Shown here piece after piece: positions 60,499-64,000 of a stretch of 64,000 bases of DNA (positions are counted from its first letter, which is position 1; every line of letters starts with the position of its first letter). Source of the stretch: Phoronis australis (lineage: Eukaryota; Phoronida; Phoronidae). The notes beneath the pieces were generated by a model that saw only the letters and a list, made by a program, of their open reading frames with translations, did not search any database and had not been told where the DNA came from. The position numbers and the translations under genes are program-made. The DNA is taken from NCBI GenBank assembly GCA_002633005.1, contig NMRA01000378.1, positions 162,013-226,012 of the forward strand. Reading direction: 5' to 3'.

Positions 60499-60820
60499 AG
60501 CTTTAAGCACTTAACCCATTTACGCCTAATTATGCGTTTTCATTGCATATTCAGATATTATGTGCCTTTAGACATGCAATGAACATAATTAATAAGAAAA
60601 ATGGATATACATTTTTATTTTATGTGTTTTTTGAGTTTTTATTTTCGTCTCAAAAAGGGACACTGGGCACATGTGGGGTGTATAAACCACCAACAGAAAT
60701 GTCTACTGAACCCAGTAAAAATGAAATATATAATATGATATCGATTGTTTTTCTATGCTAAGATATTGTAGAAAGATAAACAGAATATAAAAATTGGCAA
60801 GGGTGTTGTATCAAGTATCT

Positions 60821-62662
60821 TTATTGTGCAACATGAAATGCCATAAAGCATTTGTCGTGAAGACTAACATCGCATTTCATACAAAAATGCTTCGTCTTCA
60901 TTTTGCAATCTGCACATCGCCTCTGGGTGTCTCTTGTGTTATAGAAGTGGTCCACTCTCTGAAAATCTGACATGAGGCAGTGCTTTCTTTGAGCAAGGCA
61001 TGGATTTATGAACATACTGAGTGACTCGTTTCCCCTTCATAAGCAACACATTAGTAATTTTGCGCCCAACTTCCACTCTCGGTCGCTCTGTAGAGGTGTC
61101 ATGCTTGTTGTACACAATGATCTCGGCGAAACTCGGCCGCCACCATTTCTTTGATCGTATCGAGACCCTGTACTTATCTATGTTTTGGTCTATTCTGTCG
61201 ATGCCGCCCATGATTTAATTGTAGTGACTTATCATAAAGGGTTGGTCAATCCGTACGCGCTTTTTGCAAGGGGGCAACTCCATGAAGATTGGACAATATA
61301 TTGGCATTGCTGTTGTCATTCCACCTGACAACACATAGATTGTTCGCGGCATGGTATGGGTAGTCATATGTACCACGGGGTGTTTTCTGGAACTACTTCA
61401 CTGCTGTCAATGGACAGTCTCCCAGACGATTTGCACGGATTTAGCCAGTGCAGACAACGCCTTGTCTCAAGAGCTCATCAACCAAGACCAGTGAGGTGAA
61501 CAAGTTGTCACAGGTCAGGTGGTATGGTCTGACCTTTGGTAGCTCAGCCAACAGATGGAGCACGACTCCACCCCCACACCAAATCCTGCGGTGTCACCGG
61601 TCTGCTGGCCTCGTTTTGCTTGATATAGTTAAAACTGAACCACGTATCCTAGAGCAGTTGTCAACGCCCAGATTTTGAATCCGGATCTGACGGGTTTGCC
61701 GCGAATAAACTGCTTGGCCCCGTGTCTCCCGAAGTAGGGGACCATCGACTCGTCAATTGATACGTTTTACTCTCGGCTGAATTAGATGAGACATTGCTCA
61801 TTGATAGAACCCATCAGAGGTCTCACCCTTCCCATTTTGTCTACGCCATCCAGCCGATTGTTGTCTACTAAATGCAAGTAACGCATTATTATCTCGAACC
61901 TGTTGCGAGACATACTTTTGGCTGCTGCTGTGTTGTGCAAATCAACATCAACAGACCAATACATTATGCGCCTAGGTGTTGATGAGAATCCGGATACCAG
62001 GAGTATGCCAATGGACGCGTTCGTCTAATCTCGGGTAACAGTGAAGTCATGAGACCTTTAGTTCTAGCATAGCCTACAGTCTCTGACACAACCATATCAA
62101 TTATACATCATCAGAAAAAATAACTCAAACAATCCTGTAAGAATATGCGGCAGGTTGTCAAAGCTTGCTGTTGGTTGTTGACGCCACAGCACTTTGACAT
62201 AGGCTCTGATGTCCTGTTTTGCCCAGGTCTTTTGCTTTTTGACTTTTTGGTATTGCAGTTTGTTCTTTGCTGTTTGGGTGGAGCTGGTTCATCATCAGAG
62301 CTGTCACTACTGTCTTCCATTCGTTGACGTGTATTGTTGATAACTGTTACAGACGCTGCAGCAGTAAGGAGACGACTAGGAAGATTATCTTTATTTCCAC
62401 CAGAACAAACAAGCGTCTTATCATAATCACAGGTCGGGCATACATATGATTTCGAACCTGACGTACAAGCTAAAAGGGCTCAATCAGAACGAATTTGACA
62501 TTGTATCCACATTTCGCCAGGTGCAGTGTTTGAATATATATTGCTGCATGTTATGCACTGACAGTCAATTTCATTAGCATCAGCGGCAGTAGTCGATCCT
62601 TTGCCCACTGCGTTTTCTTTGTGGACGTTTTGCCTCAAAATGGCGCCAAACGAAAAATCCAT
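60821..62662 (-). pseudogene. piggyBac (PGBD-type) transposase pseudogene
   Basis: Minus-strand segments in order: an acidic start (MEDSSDSSDDEPAPPKQQ, 62320); SGFSSTPRRIMYWSVD and SMSRNRFEIIMRYLHLVDNN; IDESMVPYFGRHGAKQFIRG and KPVRSGFKIWALTTALGYV; CDNLFTSLVLVDELLRQG; RWNDNSNANILSNLHGV; MGGIDRIDQNIDKYRVSIRS; and a C-terminal cysteine-rich finger (RRCADCKMKTKHFCMKC, LHDKCF). All three catalytic aspartates (IDES, CDN, GGIDR) survive. Stops occur after YVVQF (about 61630), after VVCTG (about 61441), in TAVK (about 61395) and after ARTD (about 61245). About 20 residues are missing after KKWWRPSFAE, and a frameshift lies near 60990. The IDESMVPYFGRHGAKQFIRG block is closest to vertebrate PGBD2/3-like sequences. 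An in-frame PHD-like finger lies upstream. Confidence 0.85.
62384..62662 (-). pseudogene. PHD-like finger in frame before the transposase
   Basis: The minus-strand frame starting MDFSFGAILRQNVHKENAVG continues to CQCITCSNIYSNTAPGEMWI, then (after one TGA at 62480-62482) LACTSGSKSYVCPTCDYD. The spacing C-x2-C, W, C ... C ... CPxC resembles the PHD-like finger often found in transposase proteins. The same frame then runs without another stop into the acidic start of the piggyBac transposase at 62320. The TGA falls where such fingers usually have W. It may be a genuine N-terminal finger of this transposase lineage or the tail of another element. Confidence 0.45.
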
Positions 62663-62821
62663 GACGCAATTTTTAGTAAAATTTCAAAGCACATTATTTG
62701 CGCTCATTCTATTGCTGAAACTTGTTAAATGAATAGGTAACGCACGCACGATCAAAGTCTTGCTAACAGGAGCGTACAGATGAGTCAAAATTGTACCTTA
62801 GAAGTTCAAAAAATATCCTGA

Positions 62822-63324
62822 TCAATCAACCAGTTTATCTCTTTTCAGCGAAGCTTTCGTTTTCAAACCTTTTGCTGCCTTGAAGTTCTGGAACAGAACT
62901 TTTTTGCTCACAAGCATGCCCTTGAAGAAATCTTCACTTACATAGAAATCAGAGCCTTTCAACTTAAACCGAGCACTCCAAATAATCTGTCTTTGCTTGC
63001 AGAAAGCGAACTTGTTATAATGAGTCAAGTTATGCTTTTTCCTTGATTTTGCCCAACCTGTGCACTCGCTCAAAGCATAAACCATCCACTTGAACCTATA
63101 ACCTCTTCTTAATAAACGCCTGGACAACAGCCTCACAGCATGCGGCTTCTTTTTGTTGCAGCCCGAAAAACAACAAATTGCTGCGTCTTGAGTGGTTCTC
63201 TAGGTTTATGCATTTTTCTGTCAATTCTGTTGATTTTTTGGCACTCTAACAACCCCTGGTCAATGAGTTCTTTATTTTTCTTGGACAGTTCATTAATTGG
63301 CTTTAGCAGCCGTGTTGATTGCAT
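62822..63324 (-). pseudogene. LINE ORF1-like fragment
   Basis: Frame 63136-62822 ends with SARFKLKGSDFYVSEDFFKG, then KVLFQNFKAAKGLKTKASLK and RDKLVD. This matches the C-terminal domain of L1-type ORF1 nucleic-acid-binding proteins (A..LKG....V.EDF......RK.L.......K......L..DKL). Frame 63324-63133, just upstream, carries a helical, charged LLKPINELSKKNKELIDQGL that could be the coiled-coil part. The two frames are offset, so there is at least one frameshift, and the RNA-recognition middle is poorly preserved. Confidence 0.45.
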
Positions 63325-64000
63325 AGTCTATCGACTGAGCGACATTCTTCAACTCGTTACTAATAGAGTCTAGCGTGACCCTGAACGTCGCAAACCACGA
63401 GGGTTTGGTGTCGGGAATGTTGCAAACAAATTCTGAAACCTACGTACACCTCTTGTCACTATCACTTCTACTCTCATTTTCTACCGCCTGGTTCATACTT
63501 CTAGTATACCTGGCCTCCATTTGAGGTCGTAAAAGGCGAAATATGGTCAGACCACTGCGAGTAACGTTCTTACTGTCTCGCCATTATAACCGTAAGTTTT
63601 CCGTAGGCGTTTTACCCGCCCTGGGCGTCTTGCCCCACCTTACCAATGAATCTTTACAACAATGTGGTAAGTTCCATATGTATTGTTGTTAAGATTCAGT
63701 ATACTAGTTTGCAGAAATTTTGGCGTGTTTACTTTATTTTATTTGATGAATTCATTCATGGTTTCTTAGCTAGTATGGTTATCTAAAATACCTTAATCTC
63801 ACATCACAAGCATGCGTATTTTCATACTATAGCTCCAAAAGTTTTACAGGTTAGGCGATAAGTACGTTTCTAACCCGTTTTTATCATAGTCCGCTGATGT
63901 AAACAACGTGGACAACGACAAGGTTCTTTCATTACCAGACACGCTCTGATGCCGACTCTCGGAGGCACGCGGTTTGCAAACAACTGCTTAATTCGATTTT
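63325..64000. other. Non-coding, no gene recognised
   Basis: Nothing recognisable. The expected right end of the piggyBac element was also not found here. Confidence 0.5.

Larger units (their letters stand above)
60511..62662 (-). mobile_element. piggyBac element, decayed
   Basis: The left end is TTAA (60511-60514) followed by CCCATTTACGCCTAATTATG. TTAA target sites and CCC-starting ends are diagnostic of piggyBac. The transposase is on the minus strand with its C-terminus toward this end. I could not find the matching right terminal repeat and TTAA, so the right edge is set by the last recognisable coding sequence. Confidence 0.75.

Noticed and set aside
60516-62900. Search for the second piggyBac terminal repeat (CGCATAATTAGGCGTAAATG then GGGTTAA)
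   Set aside because: Not found on the right side; the right boundary is left open.
1-64000. CRISPR arrays, bacterial operons, rRNA genes
   Set aside because: No regularly spaced identical repeats with unique spacers, no prokaryotic gene layout, and no rRNA-like conserved segments; the window is clearly eukaryotic.

Overview
This is a gene-poor stretch of a eukaryotic, almost certainly metazoan, nuclear genome. Split coding exons with GT/AG borders, a metazoan-type D-aminoacyl-tRNA deacylase gene, a calmodulin-like gene, BEL/Pao and Ty3/Gypsy LTR retrotransposons, LINE fragments, piggyBac, MITE-like elements and tRNA-derived repeats all point that way. The palindrome TACATGTA and its extensions recur many times, a composition I associate with marine invertebrates; I cannot name the species. 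The sequence is a draft: single Ns at 10447, 14734 and 57800, and a 528-base gap at 48392-48919. Two of the single Ns sit exactly at junctions of long direct duplications.

Layout. 1-23.2 kb is mostly intergenic or intronic DNA with dispersed repeats: a direct repeat at 4.8-5.2 kb, a fold-back at 5.65-6.0 kb, a TA/TG microsatellite at 10.45 kb, an N-joined 0.49-kb duplication at 14.24-15.23 kb, LINE and tRNA-derived fragments, a small MITE at 20.3 kb, and two unidentified exon candidates. 23.25-25.05 kb (minus) carries two exons of an EF-hand calmodulin-like gene with a MITE in the intron. 25-38 kb is again non-coding, with a MITE at 35.2 kb and the 3' end of a LINE at 35.4-35.8 kb. 38.04-44.28 kb (plus) is a complete five-exon DTD1 gene; its introns hold a near-perfect 100-bp-arm hairpin and a pair of inverted 0.4-kb repeats that flank exons 3 and 4.

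44.3-64 kb is a transposon graveyard. It includes an exon of an uncharacterised protein family (47.0-47.5 kb), an LTR-like block with heat-shock elements, a TATA box and a poly(A) signal (49.25-49.95 kb), and then a layered insertion. A SAM-domain-like reading frame (59.8-60.5 kb) abuts a Ty3/Gypsy element. The Gypsy gag is split by a BEL/Pao element (53296-59341) flanked by the 5-bp target duplication CAGGC. The Gypsy protease runs in one reading frame into a BEL/Pao-type protease and linker from a different family, a chimera of two LTR superfamilies. A decayed piggyBac transposase follows (60.5-62.7 kb), preceded in frame by a PHD-like finger, and then a LINE ORF1-like fragment (62.8-63.3 kb).

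Only DTD1 is a confidently complete host gene. All mobile-element reading frames seen here contain stops, frameshifts or truncations, so none looks autonomous.
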